Positions 43,242 through 53,132 of a DNA stretch of 64,000 nt are shown piece by piece. Numbering within the stretch: the stretch's first letter is position 1; every line of letters begins with the position of its first letter. The stretch spans positions 1-64,000 of the forward strand of contig NZ_PXZT01000006.1 in the NCBI RefSeq assembly GCF_003008695.1. Direction: 5' to 3'. Under the pieces are notes generated by a model. It saw only the letters and a program-made list of their open reading frames with translations. It did not search any database and had not been told where the DNA came from. This stretch comes from Trichococcus alkaliphilus. Lineage in GTDB: Bacteria; Bacillota; Bacilli; Lactobacillales; Aerococcaceae. A program made the translations under genes and the position numbers.

Positions 43242-44594
43242 ATGAAAATATATATTATATATGAGTTAAGAAGTAGAGAGTATGATACTGCATTACTCCT
43301 AAAAAGTGAATTAGAGGCAAGAGGATATTTTGTAAAGATAATAAATAAACAGATGATGTTTAAATGGTTTTATAATGATTCCATTATAATAATACCGAAT
43401 TGTTATAACACTCTTAATTATGACTATTATAATTATAGTTTGAATGCGAAGAACAATTTTTTTGTAAACCTTCAGATTGAACAGGTATTATCTGAAAAAA
43501 ATGAGGAGAACGGATTTTGTAATCCGAAAGGGAAAGCAACGTTGCCAGTTCATTGTTGCTGGGGAGAAAATACATATAATAGATTACTGAATAATGGAGT
43601 TGAAGATAGTAATTTAAGGATTACAGGTGCAATCCATCTAGATTTTTTAAGGGAAGAATTTCGAGATTTTTGGTATTCTAGAAATGATATTGCAAAAATG
43701 TATAATATTCCACCTGATAAGAAATGGGTACTATATATTTCTAGCTTCTCTTATGTGAATAACGAAGAGGTAGTCAAATTAGTACAAAAAGATTTTGGTG
43801 GTGAAAAGGCTAGTTATATCAAGGAATTTGAAAAAGTATCTACAGAGTCTCACAAAATCACATTGGATTGGCTAGAAAAATTAGTAAGTGAAAATGAAGA
43901 TATTATAGTGATCTATAGACCGCATCCCGCCGAAAAACAACACAGTAGGCTTGAAAATATTCAAAATGAATATCAAGGAAAGTTTTACAGTATTTCAGAG
44001 TTAAATATAAAGCAATGGTTATTGGTATCTAATCAAGTAATTACATGGTTCAGCACATCAATTGTAGAGAGTTATGCTGCAAAAAAAATGTGTCATATAT
44101 TACGACCAATATCGATTCCAAAAGAAATAGATGCAAAAATATATCACGAGGCAAAAAATATAATAAATTCTTATGAAGAATTAAACGAACTAGTTAGTGA
44201 GCAAATAACCAAGACTGAATTTGATGAGAAAAATTTTCCCATTAACAAAGATGATATGATTAATTATTATTTGATGGATAACAGAGCGGCATTGAAAAAA
44301 ACACTAGATCTTATAGATGAGTTATCAAATAAAAATAAGAACAAAATAGAAGATAATTATAATTTTAACCGTATGAAATATATCTTAAAGAACAATATCG
44401 CTTTGAAGTATTACATGAAGAGGATTTACTCACTATGTTATAAGCGTTTCGGTTTTACAATTAAGAGTGAGACTTTACGAAAACGTTGGGCTTTTGAAAA
44501 CTTAGAATATGAAGTTGATAATGATATTTTCAATAGACAGGATGAGAATAGAAAACTGAGTTTATTAAGTAGTATTATAGTGAATTTAAAATGA
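43242..44594 (+). CDS. putative surface-carbohydrate glycosyltransferase (GT-B-like)
   Basis: A 450-residue cytosolic protein of the loosely defined surface-carbohydrate biosynthesis group related in fold to CDP-glycerol glycerophosphotransferases. Supporting segments are LRITGAIHLDFLREEF, WVLYISSFSYVN, IIVIYRPHPAEKQHSR and ITWFSTSIVESYAAKKMCHI, which together give the C-terminal nucleotide-sugar site. In several loci such genes sit beside nonulosonic-acid genes, as here, so transfer of a legionaminic acid residue is an attractive but unproven role. The stop overlaps the flippase start (ATGA). Confidence 0.65.
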   Translation: MKIYIIYELRSREYDTALLLKSELEARGYFVKIINKQMMFKWFYNDSIIIIPNCYNTLNYDYYNYSLNAKNNFFVNLQIEQVLSEKNEENGFCNPKGKATLPVHCCWGENTYNRLLNNGVEDSNLRITGAIHLDFLREEFRDFWYSRNDIAKMYNIPPDKKWVLYISSFSYVNNEEVVKLVQKDFGGEKASYIKEFEKVSTESHKITLDWLEKLVSENEDIIVIYRPHPAEKQHSRLENIQNEYQGKFYSISELNIKQWLLVSNQVITWFSTSIVESYAAKKMCHILRPISIPKEIDAKIYHEAKNIINSYEELNELVSEQITKTEFDEKNFPINKDDMINYYLMDNRAALKKTLDLIDELSNKNKNKIEDNYNFNRMKYILKNNIALKYYMKRIYSLCYKRFGFTIKSETLRKRWAFENLEYEVDNDIFNRQDENRKLSLLSSIIVNLK

Positions 44595-46093
44595 AAGAAT
44601 CGTACACACAAAAAAATCTAATATTTAGCATCATAAGCTTAATGGTATCTATATTGCAGACTTTATGGTTTATTCCATTTATCTCACAAAAAATTGGTAC
44701 TGAAGCATATGGTTATATAGCAGTTATTATGACTATTGTTAACCTTTCAACTGTCATATCAATAGCAATTACGTCTATGAGTTCTAGATATATTGCCATT
44801 GAGATGCAGAAAAATGATTTTGATGAAGCAAATCGGTATTTTAACTCAATTCTAACAGCTGTATGTTTTGTGGCGTTGTTATTGCTTAGTATATTTATTT
44901 TGCTCACTGTTAACTTAAATAAAATAATGATCATCTCAAGTGAATATTTAATTGATGTAAAATTATTAATGCTCATTTCTGGAATTTCACTGATATTTTC
45001 AGTGCTAAACACTCCATTTTTAGCGGGACTTTTTTATACAAACAAACTGTACGTCATGTATAGTTTTTCTACAATAAATTATTTAAGTAAGATAATTGTT
45101 CCAATAATTTTATTTAAACTTGGTTTTATACCTCTATGGGGTATGAGTATTGGAGGATTGGTAGTTGATTTAGTATCTTTTATATTTTATACAACTCACT
45201 ATAAGGTGTACTTACCTAATATTCAAATAAAATTTTCACTTTCAGAAAAAAGTTACATTTTCCGAGTTTTGAATTCAGGAATATGGATTTCAATTACAAA
45301 AACGGGTAATATATTAAATTCTAACATTGGAACATATTTATCGAATATTCTTTTAGGAGCATATTTAAGTGGTATTTATGCAACAATTCTACAATTACAA
45401 ACACTTATAACTGTAATGGTGACTGCAATAGTTTCAATATTTGTACCCAAAATGATAAAGTTACATGCTAATGAAAATAAGGATAATTTAATTCAATATA
45501 TAAAAGATTCAATTAGATTTTTAAGCTTTCCTCTAGGTATAGTCTCCGGTGGGATTTTGGTTTTTGGCCCCATGTTTATGACGTTTTGGATCGGACAGAC
45601 ATATAATCAATATTGGGTGTTAATCATTTTGATGATTGTAGGTTTACCGTTATCATTACCAGCTGAAATTTTAAATCAAGTTAATATAACTACTAATAAA
45701 GTTAAAATTCCAGCTATAGCTACTCTTATATTTGGGTTCATAAATATTATATTAATATATATTTTCTGTTTTCTGTTGGAATTTGGAGTTATCGGTATTG
45801 CATTGAGTCAATTAATTACATCAGTAGTTAGAGGTTTTTTCTTTTTTACAATATATACATCTTACCAGATTGGAAATTCCACACACTTGTTCATTCTAGA
45901 TGTTCTATTTTGTCCTTTTATTACATTAATTACGACAGTTATCTCTCTAATAATCTCTCAATTATTCTATCCAAGTACTATGCTTGATTTAATCATCGAG
46001 GCCGTACTTACAACTATTATTGTTATATATATAAGTTATTTGTTTATATTTAATAGGAAAGAAAAAGAATACGTGAAAAATATTTTGAAGTAA
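44591..46093 (+). CDS. Wzx-like oligosaccharide flippase
   Basis: A 500-residue membrane protein with about fourteen hydrophobic helices, of the MOP/PST exporter superfamily. The N-terminal LQTLWFIPFISQKIGTEAYG motif is typical of Wzx proteins. It moves the completed undecaprenyl-linked repeat unit across the membrane for the polymerase. It is translationally coupled to the preceding glycosyltransferase by a 4-base overlap. Composition is very AT-rich, as usual for wzx. Confidence 0.9.
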   Translation: MKESYTQKNLIFSIISLMVSILQTLWFIPFISQKIGTEAYGYIAVIMTIVNLSTVISIAITSMSSRYIAIEMQKNDFDEANRYFNSILTAVCFVALLLLSIFILLTVNLNKIMIISSEYLIDVKLLMLISGISLIFSVLNTPFLAGLFYTNKLYVMYSFSTINYLSKIIVPIILFKLGFIPLWGMSIGGLVVDLVSFIFYTTHYKVYLPNIQIKFSLSEKSYIFRVLNSGIWISITKTGNILNSNIGTYLSNILLGAYLSGIYATILQLQTLITVMVTAIVSIFVPKMIKLHANENKDNLIQYIKDSIRFLSFPLGIVSGGILVFGPMFMTFWIGQTYNQYWVLIILMIVGLPLSLPAEILNQVNITTNKVKIPAIATLIFGFINIILIYIFCFLLEFGVIGIALSQLITSVVRGFFFFTIYTSYQIGNSTHLFILDVLFCPFITLITTVISLIISQLFYPSTMLDLIIEAVLTTIIVIYISYLFIFNRKEKEYVKNILK

Positions 46094-46281
46094 GTGAGGG
46101 GGAAAAGCTATACAAAGGTAAAATTTTAGTATAAAAGATATAAGAGTAATATATCTTTATTTAGAACGACAGTATTTATTGTTTTTATAAAATATATTAA
46201 GTTAACTTAATATAACAGCAACAAAAATTTCTTTTTGCAATGTTTATATAAATTTTTATTATGAAGAATGGAGTAGAGACA

Positions 46282-47259
46282 ATGACAGTATTAGTAACAG
46301 GAGCAGATGGCTTCATCGGTAGTCACTTAACTGAAGAATTAGTAAAAAGAGGTGAAAAAGTTAGAGCATTTGCTTATTACAATTCTTTCAATACATGGGG
46401 ATGGCTAGATACTTTGCCGAAAGAAATTCTTTCTGAAATTGAAGTATTCACCGGTGATATCCGTGATCCGAATGGTGTACGAGAAGCAATGAAAGGTATA
46501 GATACGGTTTACCATCTAGCAGCCTTAATCGCGATTCCATTCAGCTACCATTCACCAGATTCATACGTAGATACAAATATCAAAGGAACTCTAAATGTAC
46601 TTCAAGCAGCGCGGGATTTGGATACACGCCGTGTATTGTGCACATCAACTTCTGAAGTTTACGGTACTGCGCAATATGTACCTATCGATGAAAATCACCC
46701 ATTCCAAGGTCAAAGTCCATATTCAGCTACAAAAATCGGAAGCGACAGAATGGCTGAAAGCTTCTATCGTAGTTTTGAAACACCTGTTACGATTGTTCGT
46801 CCATTCAATACCTATGGACCAAGACAATCTGCACGTGCGGTTATCCCGACAATCATTACACAATTGCTAGCTGGAAAAGAAGAAATTAAATTGGGTTCAA
46901 TATCTCCAACACGTGATTTTAATTACGTAAAAGATACTGCTAATGGGTTTATTACTTTGGCAAAGGCAGACAACGTGATTGGGGAAGAAATCAACATAGC
47001 TACACAAGATGAAATTTCCATTGGTCAATTGGCGGAAGAACTGATTCGTCAAATTAATCCAGATGCAAAAATCATAACAGAAGAAGAAAGATTACGTCCT
47101 GAGAAAAGTGAAGTGAACCGTTTGTTGGGTTCAAATGAAAAAATCATGCGTTTAACAGATTGGAAGCCACAATACACCTTTGAACAAGGACTTGCTGAAA
47201 CGATCGAATTCTTTAAACACAATTTGGATAAATATAAAACAGACATTTACAACATCTAG
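46282..47259 (+). CDS. legB: NAD-dependent 4,6-dehydratase LegB
   Basis: A 325-residue extended short-chain dehydrogenase with VLVTGADGFIGSHLTEELVK, TSTSEVYGTAQYVPI and the YSATK active-site motif. It dehydrates an NDP-GlcNAc (GDP-GlcNAc in the Campylobacter legionaminate route) to the 4-keto-6-deoxy sugar. It begins a run of seven genes matching the legionaminic acid pathway. The start is ATG 46282, with GGAG eight bases upstream; an ATG seven codons earlier lacks a site. A 188-nt AT-rich gap before it could contain a promoter. Confidence 0.9.
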   Translation: MTVLVTGADGFIGSHLTEELVKRGEKVRAFAYYNSFNTWGWLDTLPKEILSEIEVFTGDIRDPNGVREAMKGIDTVYHLAALIAIPFSYHSPDSYVDTNIKGTLNVLQAARDLDTRRVLCTSTSEVYGTAQYVPIDENHPFQGQSPYSATKIGSDRMAESFYRSFETPVTIVRPFNTYGPRQSARAVIPTIITQLLAGKEEIKLGSISPTRDFNYVKDTANGFITLAKADNVIGEEINIATQDEISIGQLAEELIRQINPDAKIITEEERLRPEKSEVNRLLGSNEKIMRLTDWKPQYTFEQGLAETIEFFKHNLDKYKTDIYNI

Positions 47260-47270
47260 GAGGTGAGATT

Positions 47271-48434
47271 ATGACAAGAGAGTTCATACCATTATCAGTC
47301 CCAAATTTGAAAGGCAGAGAGTTAGAGTATGTAATTGATGCTGTTGAAACTGAATGGGTTTCTACTGGAGGAAGTTATATCAACGATTTCGAAAGTGAAC
47401 TAGCGAAATTCGTCAAGGTAGATAAGGCAGTAGCTGTACAGAGTGGTACAGCTGCGCTACATTTATCTTTGATGGAAATTGGAGTATCAGCCGGAGAAGA
47501 AGTGATCGCACCTACTTTAACTTTTATTGCTGCAGTTAATCCAATTCGTTATTGTGGAGCAGAACCTGTATTTATGGACTGCGACGACTCTCTGTGCATG
47601 GATCCAGTTAAGCTAGAAGCATTTCTTACAAACGAATGTAACTTTGAAAATGACATTGTTACAAATAAGATAACTAAAAAGAGGATTAGAGCAATTATAG
47701 TTGTTCATGTCTTTGGCAACTTGGCAGACATGGAAGCTATTTTGGATATCGCTAAAAAATTCAAATTACAAGTTGTAGAAGATGCAACTGAAGCCTTAGG
47801 ATCTTACTATACCTCCGGTAAGTTTGCCGGGAAACACGCTGGAACGTTGGGAGATTTCGGTGCATACTCTTTTAATGGCAACAAAATCATCACAACGGGC
47901 GGAGGAGGAATGATTGTTGGTAAGGATGATGATAAATTAGAACATATCCGATATATTTCTACTCAAGCGAAGGATGATCCGATAAATTTTGTGCATGGCG
48001 AGGTTGGTTACAACTATCGTATGACAAATTTACAAGGAGCTTTAGGATTAGGGCAAATTGAGCAATTGCTTAAATTTATAGAAACCAAAGAAAGCAATTA
48101 TAAAATCTATAATGAGTTGTTTAGGGACAACAAGGGAGTTAATTTACTGCCTTTTCGTGAAAATACTAAATCCAATCATTGGTTCTATGCGTTATTTATT
48201 GAAAATCCATCAGCTTTACAATCTTTAATGGATGAATTACAACAGAAACAAATTCAAACTCGACCTATTTGGGGATTAATTCATGAACAGAAACCATATA
48301 CGGGATCCCAGAGTTATAATATTGAAAAAGCTACTTTCTATGCGAAACATATTATTAACATTCCTTGCAGTACAAATTTAAGTGGAAATGATGTTCGTTA
48401 TGTGGCAGAATGCATTAATAGTTTAGTGTATTAG
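47271..48434 (+). CDS. legC: PLP-dependent aminotransferase LegC
   Basis: A 387-residue DegT/DnrJ/EryC1-family aminotransferase. Marks are VAVQSGTAALHLSL, EEVIAPTLTFIAAVNPIRYC, VEDATEALGSYY and the PLP-lysine segment YSFNGNKIITTGGGGM. It aminates the 4-keto sugar made by LegB. AGGAGGTGA precedes the ATG eight bases away. The gene lies 11 nt after legB. Confidence 0.92.
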   Translation: MTREFIPLSVPNLKGRELEYVIDAVETEWVSTGGSYINDFESELAKFVKVDKAVAVQSGTAALHLSLMEIGVSAGEEVIAPTLTFIAAVNPIRYCGAEPVFMDCDDSLCMDPVKLEAFLTNECNFENDIVTNKITKKRIRAIIVVHVFGNLADMEAILDIAKKFKLQVVEDATEALGSYYTSGKFAGKHAGTLGDFGAYSFNGNKIITTGGGGMIVGKDDDKLEHIRYISTQAKDDPINFVHGEVGYNYRMTNLQGALGLGQIEQLLKFIETKESNYKIYNELFRDNKGVNLLPFRENTKSNHWFYALFIENPSALQSLMDELQQKQIQTRPIWGLIHEQKPYTGSQSYNIEKATFYAKHIINIPCSTNLSGNDVRYVAECINSLVY

Positions 48435-48450
48435 AATTGGGGGATCACTT

Positions 48451-49491
48451 TTGGAAATCAATGATTTTATTGTAAATAGTAACGTCAGCGTCAAATTTGC
48501 CATGGAACAGATGGATAGGAATGCTCGAAAAATTATCTATGTATCAAAAGACTCAAAATTAATTGGCGTACTGTCTGACGGAGATATCCGAAGGTATATA
48601 TTGAGAGATAATTCCATTCAAGATATTGTTGAAAGAGCTATGAATCCTAATCCAATTCATATTTTGAATAATCAAATAGAAATAGCGCATGATTTGATGA
48701 ATGAAAAACAGGTTGAATCTATTCCTGTGTTAAACGAGGACTTTTCGATTCGTAACATCATGTTTAAATCTTTCGATTTAATCAGTAGAGATAAACTAAA
48801 TAATGCAGTAGTAATTATGGCAGGTGGAAAAGGCACACGTCTTTATCCGTACACAAAAATACTTCCCAAGCCTTTGATTCCAATTGGGGACACACCTATT
48901 ATGGAACGAATTATTAATAAATTTCATGATTTTGGCTGTACTAATTATTTAGTAAGTGTAAATTATAAAAAAAATATGATACGTAGCTATTTTGATGATA
49001 TTGAACGTCCGTATGATATGACCTATATAGAAGAAGATAAGCCATTGGGTACTGGTGGTAGTTTATCCTTAATGAAGTCATTGCTGCAAGAGACATTTTT
49101 TGTTTCAAATTGTGATATTCTCGTGGATGCTGACTATACGAATATTGTAGATTTTCATAAAGTGAATAAACACGATGTGACGATTGTAGCTTCCATTAAG
49201 AATAATCAAATACCATACGGAGTATTGAAATTAGATGAAGATGGTTTGCTAGAAGATACAGAAGAGAAACCGGAATTCAGCTATTTGATTAACACCGGCA
49301 TGTATTTAATTGAACCTGCAATTTTAGATTTAGTACCTGAAAATGAGTTTTCTGACCTCCCTACAATAATAATGTTGGCGAAACAAAAAGGCCTTAAAAT
49401 TGGTGTATATCCAGTCAGTGAAAACTCGTGGCTCGACATGGGACAAATTAAAGAGATGGAACAAATGATCGATAGCCTAGGAGTTAATTAA
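48451..49491 (+). CDS. ptmE: CBS-domain nucleotidyltransferase, PtmE-like (GDP-GlcN forming)
   Basis: A 346-residue protein with two N-terminal CBS motifs (about 1-115; RKIIYVSKDSKLIGVLSDGD is the first) fused to a sugar-1-phosphate nucleotidyltransferase (about 120-346) with VIMAGGKGTRLYPYTKILPK and LGTGGSLSLM. In Campylobacter PtmE of this architecture makes GDP-glucosamine, feeding legionaminate synthesis. The start is TTG with GGGGG about seven bases upstream; no ATG occurs before the first CBS domain. Confidence 0.85.
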   Translation: MEINDFIVNSNVSVKFAMEQMDRNARKIIYVSKDSKLIGVLSDGDIRRYILRDNSIQDIVERAMNPNPIHILNNQIEIAHDLMNEKQVESIPVLNEDFSIRNIMFKSFDLISRDKLNNAVVIMAGGKGTRLYPYTKILPKPLIPIGDTPIMERIINKFHDFGCTNYLVSVNYKKNMIRSYFDDIERPYDMTYIEEDKPLGTGGSLSLMKSLLQETFFVSNCDILVDADYTNIVDFHKVNKHDVTIVASIKNNQIPYGVLKLDEDGLLEDTEEKPEFSYLINTGMYLIEPAILDLVPENEFSDLPTIIMLAKQKGLKIGVYPVSENSWLDMGQIKEMEQMIDSLGVN

Positions 49492-50130
49492 ATGGAGAAA
49501 ATCATTTTAATAGGCGGCGGCGGTCATTGTGCCAGTGTAATCGATAGCATGAGAAAGCAGGCTCTTTATGAGCCTGTTGGCATTTTTGACGTACCTGAAA
49601 AACTAGGACAGTCGACTTTAGGGGTACCATTTGTTGGAACTGATGAGGAAATAAAAAATTGGAAGCAAAAAGGAATAACACATGCCTTTATTACTATGGG
49701 CAGTGTCGGGAATACTAAGCTAAGAGAAAAACTCGTTAGAAATGCAGTGGAACTCGGGTTTTTGTTTCCTATAGTAATAGATCCATCTGCTATCATTGGT
49801 GAAAATGTAGAAATAACAAGTGGAACATACGTCGGAAAAGGAGCCATAATTAATACCAATTCAATTATTGCTGAGCATGCAATAATCAACTCAGGTGTAA
49901 TAGTTGAGCATGACTGTCGAATTGGTAAATTCGTGCATTTGGCTCCCGGAACGACATTAAGTGGCGGTGTTTCAATCGGAAATTATTCCCATATTGGAAC
50001 TAATAGCACCATAATTCAAGGGGCTAAAATAGGCAGTCGAACATTAATAGGTGCCGGTTCGGTTGTTCTACGTCCAATTGGAGATGGACAGACAGCATAT
50101 GGCAATCCTTGCAAGGAGGTTAAAGGATGA
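49492..50130 (+). CDS. legH: acetyltransferase LegH/NeuD/PglD type
   Basis: A 212-residue acetyltransferase. The N-terminal Rossmann-like subdomain starts IILIGGGGHCASVIDSM. The left-handed beta-helix (about 90-205) has the catalytic His in NSGVIVEHDCRIGKFVHLAP and coils such as IGTNSTIIQGAKIGSRTLIG. It N-acetylates the 4-amino group made by LegC, as PglD does in a sister pathway. It starts immediately after the ptmE-like stop, with AGGAG inside that gene, so expression is coupled. Confidence 0.87.
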   Translation: MEKIILIGGGGHCASVIDSMRKQALYEPVGIFDVPEKLGQSTLGVPFVGTDEEIKNWKQKGITHAFITMGSVGNTKLREKLVRNAVELGFLFPIVIDPSAIIGENVEITSGTYVGKGAIINTNSIIAEHAIINSGVIVEHDCRIGKFVHLAPGTTLSGGVSIGNYSHIGTNSTIIQGAKIGSRTLIGAGSVVLRPIGDGQTAYGNPCKEVKG

Positions 50131-51125
50131 AAGATGTTTTAGTTATTGCAGAGGCTGGAGTAAATCATAACGGCAGCATTGAATTAGCAAAAAAATTAAT
50201 TAAAGAGGCTTCGATAGCTGGAGCAGATGTAGTTAAGTTTCAAACTTTTAAAGCAGAAACCTTAGTATCTAAATCAGCAAAAAAAGCCAATTATCAAAAA
50301 GCCTCTACAGATGTGGAAGAGAGTCAATTTGATATGCTGAAGAAGCTAGAATTAGATTATGCAATACATGAAGAATTGATGCAGTATTCTAACGAACAGG
50401 GCATTAAGTTCTTATCTTCAGCATTCGATCTTGAAAGCATAGATCTATTAAATGAGTTAGGCATTGATATCTTTAAGATACCTTCTGGTGAAATCACCAA
50501 TTTGCCTTACTTACGTAAAATAGCTCAAACTGGAAAACAAATAATTTTATCAACTGGTATGAGTACAATATCTGATATTGAAGCTGCTTTGGACGTATTA
50601 CGCCAAAATGGTGCCACAGATATTATTGTATTGCACTGTAATACTGAATATCCTACTCCTATGGAGGATGTAAATCTTCTGGCGATGAATACCATCCAAA
50701 ATACTTTTAAAGTCAGAGTCGGTTATTCAGATCACACCGTAGGAATTGAAGTACCAATAGCAGCTGTTGCATTGGGTGCAGAAGTGATTGAAAAACATTT
50801 TACCTTGGATAAAACGATGGAAGGCCCCGATCATAAGGCAAGTTTAGAGCCTAAAGAATTGAAAGCGATGGTAGATGCTATTCGAAATATCCAAGCAGCT
50901 TTGGGAGACGGTTTGAAAAGTCCTTCTGAATCTGAAATAAAAAATATGCCGATTGCGCGTAAAAGTTTGGTCGCCAAAGCAAACATACAAACAGGAGAAA
51001 TGTTTTCAGAGGATAATTTGACAATTAAGCGCCCTGGAACCGGATTGTCTCCTATGCTCTGGGATGACATAATTGGATCTATCGCCAGAAAAGATTATGA
51101 AGTAGATGAAGTGATAACATTATGA
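50127..51125 (+). CDS. legI: legionaminic acid synthase (NeuB family)
   Basis: A 332-residue enzyme condensing a 6-carbon amino sugar with phosphoenolpyruvate to make the nonulosonic acid. The TIM barrel (about 1-270) has VIAEAGVNHNGSIELAKKLI, VVKFQTFKAETLVSKSAKKA, LSTGMSTISDIEAAL and HCNTEYPTP. The C-terminal SAF/antifreeze-like domain (about 275-332) contains RKSLVAKANIQTGEMF. It overlaps legH by four bases. The family also includes sialate and pseudaminate synthases; flanking legB/legC/ptmE favour legionaminate. Confidence 0.93.
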   Translation: MKDVLVIAEAGVNHNGSIELAKKLIKEASIAGADVVKFQTFKAETLVSKSAKKANYQKASTDVEESQFDMLKKLELDYAIHEELMQYSNEQGIKFLSSAFDLESIDLLNELGIDIFKIPSGEITNLPYLRKIAQTGKQIILSTGMSTISDIEAALDVLRQNGATDIIVLHCNTEYPTPMEDVNLLAMNTIQNTFKVRVGYSDHTVGIEVPIAAVALGAEVIEKHFTLDKTMEGPDHKASLEPKELKAMVDAIRNIQAALGDGLKSPSESEIKNMPIARKSLVAKANIQTGEMFSEDNLTIKRPGTGLSPMLWDDIIGSIARKDYEVDEVITL

Positions 51126-52282
51126 AAAAAATATGCGTAGTTACAGGTACACGAGCTGAATATGGACTGCTTACTCCATTAATCAATAAGATTCAGGATG
51201 ACAGTGATTTAGTTTTACAATTGGTAGTAACTGGTATGCACATGTCACCTGAATTTGGAATGACAGTTAATTCGATTGAAAATGATGGATATGAAATAGC
51301 AGAACGCATAGAAATACTGCTCAGTTCAGACTCTCCTGTTGGAATCAGTAAGTCAATGGGATTAGCATTAATCAGTTTTTCGGAAGCATTTGAACGATTG
51401 CAACCAGATATGGTCGTTGTTTTAGGGGACAGATCTGAAATTTTTGCTGTTGCTGCAGCAGCTTCTGTTGCAAGAATTCCAATTGCTCATCTGCACGGCG
51501 GAGAAACTACTGAAGGTGCTGTGGATGAAGCATTTCGACATAGTATCACGAAACTAAGTTGGCTCCATTTCACAAGTACGGAAGATTATCGTAAAAGAGT
51601 CATTCAACTTGGTGAGAATCCAGAGCGCGTATTTAATGTAGGAGCAATAGGTATTGAAAATATAGTCCAGAGCCCATTAATGACTAAAAATGAATTAGAA
51701 CAGAGTCTGAATGTTGAATTGAAACATCCTTTACTACTTGTTACCTTCCATCCAGTAACTTTGGAGAATAAAACGTCATCAACACAATTTCAGGAATTAC
51801 TAGGTGCTTTAGATCAATACACTGAGGGAACGATTATTTTTACAAAAGCTAACTCTGATACCGACGGACGTGTTATCAATCACATGATTGACGAATATGT
51901 CAAAACACATGAAAATAATTGTTTAGCATACACTTCTATGGGCCAGAAGCGTTATTTGAGTGCTATGAAAATTGCTGATGCTGTTGTCGGAAATTCATCC
52001 AGTGGAATTATTGAGGCGCCGTCTTTCAATATTCCAACGGTAAATATTGGGGATCGACAAAAAGGAAGAATACAAGCTGTTTCAGTGATTAATTGTGAAC
52101 CAAATAGAATTGATATTGAAAAAAGTTTGTCAGAAGCATTGTCACTGAGCTTCCAAAGTAAAATACAAGGCTTCAAAAACCCATATGGTGAAGGAAATGT
52201 AAGCTCAAAAATATTAAAAGAGATTAAAAGTGAACTGATGAAAGATATTTCATTGAAGAAAAAATTTTATGACATAGGATGA
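51122..52282 (+). CDS. legG: NDP-sugar hydrolysing 2-epimerase LegG (NeuC family)
   Basis: A 386-residue hydrolysing 2-epimerase. The start VVTGTRAEYGLLTPLINKI, the segment VVVLGDRSEIFAVAAAASVA, HLHGGETTEGAVDEAFRHSI and VGNSSSGIIEAPSFNIPTVN are family hallmarks. It releases the nucleotide and inverts C2 to give the free substrate for the synthase. It overlaps legI by four bases. Confidence 0.92.
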   Translation: MKKICVVTGTRAEYGLLTPLINKIQDDSDLVLQLVVTGMHMSPEFGMTVNSIENDGYEIAERIEILLSSDSPVGISKSMGLALISFSEAFERLQPDMVVVLGDRSEIFAVAAAASVARIPIAHLHGGETTEGAVDEAFRHSITKLSWLHFTSTEDYRKRVIQLGENPERVFNVGAIGIENIVQSPLMTKNELEQSLNVELKHPLLLVTFHPVTLENKTSSTQFQELLGALDQYTEGTIIFTKANSDTDGRVINHMIDEYVKTHENNCLAYTSMGQKRYLSAMKIADAVVGNSSSGIIEAPSFNIPTVNIGDRQKGRIQAVSVINCEPNRIDIEKSLSEALSLSFQSKIQGFKNPYGEGNVSSKILKEIKSELMKDISLKKKFYDIG

Positions 52283-52294
52283 TGGTGAAATAAA

Positions 52295-52990
52295 ATGTAT
52301 AAGGATAATACCTTTATTGCAATTATACCTGCTAGAAGCGGATCCAAAGGCCTAGTTGATAAAAATATAAAAATAATGGCAGACAAGCACCTTATTGGAT
52401 ACACTATTGAAGCTGCTGTAAAATCAGGGGTTTTCGATAAAATTATTGTTTCTACGGATTCTGAAGAATATGCTGCTATTTCAAGAGAATATGGTGCGGA
52501 ATGCCCCTATTTAAGGCCAAAACAGATTTCAAAAGATGAAAGTTCTACTGCCGATGTTATTGAGTATATACTTCAAAAAGAACTTGAATCGGGAAATAAT
52601 TATGATTATTTCTGTTTGCTACAACCAACATCTCCACTTAGGGATGAAGTTAACATTATCGAGGCTGCAGATTTATTAATTGATAAGGATGCCAAAAGTG
52701 TTATATCCGTGTGTGAAGTAGAGCACTCACCAGCACTAATGAATTGTCTACCGGAATCTCTAAATATGAATAATTTCATAAGTGTTCAAAATAATAAACG
52801 ACGTCAGGAATTAGGAAAGTACTATAGGTTGAATGGTGCTATTTATATTTGTAATTCGAAGTTTTTTTTAGAGGAAAAGAATTTTTATGGCACAGACAGT
52901 TATGCATATATCATGGACAAAAAGAACTCAGTCGATATAGATGATATATATGATTTTAAGTATGCCGAGATGCTGATTAAAGAAATCTGA
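52295..52990 (+). CDS. legF: CMP-legionaminic acid synthetase (NeuA family)
   Basis: A 231-residue cytidylyltransferase activating the nonulosonic acid with CTP. The N-terminal IIPARSGSKGLVDKNIKIM motif is the CTP-binding P-loop, KIIVSTDSEEYAAISREYG and LLQPTSPLRDE complete the site. It is the last gene of the operon, 12 nt after legG, and is followed by a terminator. Confidence 0.92.
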   Translation: MYKDNTFIAIIPARSGSKGLVDKNIKIMADKHLIGYTIEAAVKSGVFDKIIVSTDSEEYAAISREYGAECPYLRPKQISKDESSTADVIEYILQKELESGNNYDYFCLLQPTSPLRDEVNIIEAADLLIDKDAKSVISVCEVEHSPALMNCLPESLNMNNFISVQNNKRRQELGKYYRLNGAIYICNSKFFLEEKNFYGTDSYAYIMDKKNSVDIDDIYDFKYAEMLIKEI

Positions 52991-53017
52991 GATAAATCAT
53001 CTAAGTTAGAAATTAAA

Positions 53018-53058
53018 AACCAGAATAAGTTATTGTCTATTACTTGTTCTGGTTTCTA
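53018..53058 (+). terminator. terminator of the polysaccharide operon
   Basis: Stem AACCAGAATAAGT/ACTTGTTCTGGTT with one mismatch, followed by TCT. The T tract is short, so it may be leaky. Confidence 0.65.
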
Positions 53059-53132
53059 ACTAGAAGTAAGCGCTCAATTAATTTGGTTATCAACTGAAAA
53101 ATTTACTATATTTCGAAGGAGTAATCGTTCAT

